From positions 1 to 64,000 of the forward strand of contig JAURVB010006673.1 in assembly GCA_033002965.1 (NCBI GenBank): a stretch of DNA of 64,000 nucleotides. Reading direction: 5' to 3'. The position numbers and the translations under genes are program-made. The DNA comes from Piper betle. Taxonomy: Eukaryota > Streptophyta > Magnoliopsida > Piperales > Piperaceae. The notes under the pieces are model-generated. The model ran no database searches and was not told the DNA's origin. It saw only the letters and a list, made by a program, of their open reading frames with translations. Every line of letters starts with the position of its first letter. Within the stretch, counting starts at the first letter, position 1. Positions 63,889 to 64,000 of the stretch are shown here, piece by piece.

Positions 63889-64000
63889 ATGGGCTCCCCT
63901 AACAAAACTCTAGTTCTAGATGAAGCCTTCCAACACTACCTCGAGCAAAAAGTCACCAATCTGGCTAAAGTTTTCCAGATTCAAATGGGTATTTTAACCA
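63889..64000 (+). CDS. Start of a retrotransposon gag, cut by the window edge
   Basis: An open frame begins with ATG at 63889 and runs 37 codons to the edge without a stop (MGSPNKTLVLDEA, then QHYLEQKVTNLAKVFQ). Its coiled-coil-like start and its place 145 bases after a tRNA-Met primer-binding site fit the N-terminus of a gag polyprotein. Too short for a family call. Confidence 0.4.
   Translation, partial: MGSPNKTLVLDEAFQHYLEQKVTNLAKVFQIQMGILT

Overview
This is nuclear DNA of a flowering plant. It has plant-specific gene families (CBP60, FAR1-type MULE transposase), GT-AG introns, and AT-rich intergenic DNA filled with LTR retrotransposons, TRIMs, hAT-type MITEs and a Mutator-like element. 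GC-rich first exons lead into AT-rich later exons, which leans towards a monocot, but the sequence alone does not fix the species. No rRNA, tRNA, CRISPR or bacterial-type features were seen.

Layout. 1-16.5 kb: the end of a long LTR cut into one copy of a FAR1-type MULE (1-2.0 kb); a small intronless coiled-coil gene with one in-frame TAG (2.3-2.9 kb, minus); a hAT-type MITE (6.95-7.5 kb); a second, nearly complete MULE with inverted ends and a decayed transposase (7.75-11.77 kb); then a long LTR split by a 1.36-kb element that carries two in-register minisatellites (14.58-15.93 kb). 16.5-23.6 kb: a decayed gypsy-like gag on the minus strand and retrotransposon-like non-coding DNA.

24.5-30.6 kb: an eight-exon CBP60 (calmodulin-binding protein 60) gene, minus strand. 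All splice sites are intact, but three one-base homopolymer indels break the C-terminal half. Its 5' UTR exon is tandemly duplicated.

32.7-44.0 kb: two convergent decayed genes. One is a 15-exon FGGY-family carbohydrate (D-ribulose) kinase on the plus strand with at least ten lesions. The other is the 3' end of a 26S proteasome ATPase gene (RPT2) on the minus strand, with a MITE in one intron. Intron 11 of the kinase holds a four-LTR non-autonomous retrotransposon array inside a single 5-bp target duplication.

46.7-61.9 kb: a retrotransposon cluster with TRIM copies in both orientations and four long solo LTRs (2.7-3.2 kb) of one family. One LTR has a perfect 5-bp target duplication, and one is nested in another. 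62-64 kb: a second MITE with a target duplication, and at the right edge the primer-binding site and gag start of another LTR retrotransposon.

Only CBP60 looks like a plausible functional gene, and only if the homopolymer indels are sequencing errors. The rest of the coding material is pseudogenes or transposon remnants.
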